A program made the position numbers and the translations under genes. Shown here one piece after another: positions 13,254 to 13,555 of a stretch of 13,555 nucleotides of DNA. Position 1 is the first letter of the stretch, and each line of letters starts with the position of its first letter. The DNA comes from an uncultured Alphaproteobacteria bacterium (GTDB taxonomy: Bacteria; Pseudomonadota; Alphaproteobacteria; Rhizobiales; Rhizobiaceae): assembly GCA_929200335.1 (NCBI GenBank), contig CAKMZG010000029.1, forward strand, positions 4,122-17,676, read 5' to 3'. The notes beneath the pieces are model-generated. The model did not search any database. It was not told where the DNA came from and saw only the letters and a program-made list of their open reading frames with translations.

Positions 13254-13442
13254 ATGGCCAATACAGCTGCTGCTAAAAAAACTGCTACAAAGACATCAAA
13301 ATCTGCCACTACATCTGCACCAAAAAATGCGATGTATTATCCTGAGCATGAAAAAACATATGATATTTTTCTATTCATGTTCAAATGGGGCACTATTTTT
13401 TGTGTTGGCCTATTGGTTCTTATGGCAATTTTCTTACTATAA
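13254..13442 (+). CDS. aa3-type cytochrome c oxidase subunit IV
   Basis: A tiny accessory subunit of the alphaproteobacterial aa3 cytochrome c oxidase, anchored in the inner membrane. The 62 residues comprise an Ala/Lys/Thr/Ser-rich N-terminal tail (1-25), the family core YYPEHEKTYDIF (28-39) and FKWGTIF (43-49), and one membrane helix (about 46-62) running to the C-terminus. HEKTYD followed by KWG matches the bacterial aa3 subunit IV family as I know it. The start is ATG 13254 with AGAGGA (13244-13249) four bases upstream, a strong site. The core subunits are not in the window. In many Hyphomicrobiales this gene stands alone or next to pntA (transhydrogenase); whether pntA follows cannot be seen. 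The subunit is not essential for activity in Paracoccus, so its role is stabilising or unknown. Confidence 0.9.
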   Translation: MANTAAAKKTATKTSKSATTSAPKNAMYYPEHEKTYDIFLFMFKWGTIFCVGLLVLMAIFLL

Positions 13443-13445
13443 ATT

Positions 13446-13487
13446 AAAAACAGCATATGAAAGCGCTTCGCTTGGCAGCTCATGCTG
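13446..13487 (-). terminator. Terminator candidate for a minus-strand gene to the right
   Basis: CAGCAT (13451-13456) pairs with ATGCTG (13482-13487), and inside them AAGCG (13461-13465) pairs with CGCTT (13469-13473). Read on the minus strand the hairpin is followed by five T (13450-13446), as in an intrinsic terminator; on the plus strand no T-run follows. It may also slow plus-strand transcription after the oxidase subunit gene. It would make sense if a convergent gene lies beyond the window. Confidence 0.35.
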
Positions 13488-13503
13488 TAAGACTTAGGCG
13501 CAT

Positions 13504-13555
13504 TCTAGAGCTTGATGCATTTGTATGAATTCAAAATGCCGCTCTAGATTCCTTA
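13504..13555 (+). repeat. Dispersed intergenic repeat, copy B (cut by window end)
   Basis: Arms TCTAGAGC (13504-13511) and GCTCTAGA (13541-13548) are perfect 8-bp inverted repeats; inside them GCATTT (13517-13522) pairs with AAATGC (13534-13539). TATGAATT (13524-13531) and ATGCCGCTCTAGATTCCTTA (13536-13555) match the right half of copy A (TATGAATT at 9341-9348, then ATGCGCTCTAGATTCTTA). A GANTC site (13547-13551) is kept. The left half differs from copy A, so the two are mosaic relatives and not identical copies. The right boundary is outside the window. Confidence 0.65.

Noticed and set aside
1..13555. A novel defence, mobile or secondary-metabolite system
   Set aside because: No transposase, integrase, nuclease, restriction, toxin-antitoxin or biosynthetic enzyme genes were seen; nearly all genes belong to known housekeeping families.

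Overview
The window looks like chromosomal DNA from an AT-leaning alphaproteobacterium, most probably of the order Hyphomicrobiales (Rhizobiales). Four things point there: an FzlA-type GST-like division protein divergent from uppP, a small lipoprotein that aligns by eye with Brucella Omp10, a 62-residue aa3-type cytochrome c oxidase subunit IV, and dispersed intergenic repeats resembling those common in rhizobia and Brucella. Species or family cannot be named from the sequence alone. Base composition seems low for the order, but I judged this by eye.

Layout. At 27-734 (minus) lies the FzlA-like gene, divergent across 150 bp from uppP (885-1709, plus). From 1803 to 9187 nine plus-strand genes follow with very short gaps and read like one or a few operons: mrp (Fe-S carrier), mobB, aroK, aroB, a CNNM/CorC-type membrane protein, an 83-residue one-TM protein of unknown function, a PdxY-type kinase, thiM and thiE (thiM and thiE overlap by 23 nt). 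A 201-bp gap (9188-9388) carries a structured repeat that runs into the ribosome binding site of a COG0402 amidohydrolase resembling 8-oxoguanine deaminase (9389-10768). Then come an M3-family oligoendopeptidase F (10816-12660), the Omp10-like lipoprotein (12738-13124) and cytochrome oxidase subunit IV (13254-13442). A second copy of the repeat's right end begins in the last 60 bases and is cut by the window edge. No stretch over 300 bp lacks a gene. I saw no tRNA, rRNA, CRISPR array, transposase or prophage gene.

Functional view. The content is housekeeping: undecaprenyl phosphate recycling and division at the left, Fe-S and Mo-cofactor support, two shikimate steps (AroB, AroK), cofactor salvage (a B6-type kinase plus thiazole kinase and thiamine phosphate synthase), purine-damage salvage, peptide turnover, an outer-membrane lipoprotein and respiration. 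I did not find a convincing undescribed multi-gene system. The best leads are the structured repeat that supplies a Shine-Dalgarno sequence, the small unknown membrane protein, the kinase sitting where thiD is often found, and a hairpin that fills the usual ribosome-binding region ahead of the peptidase gene.
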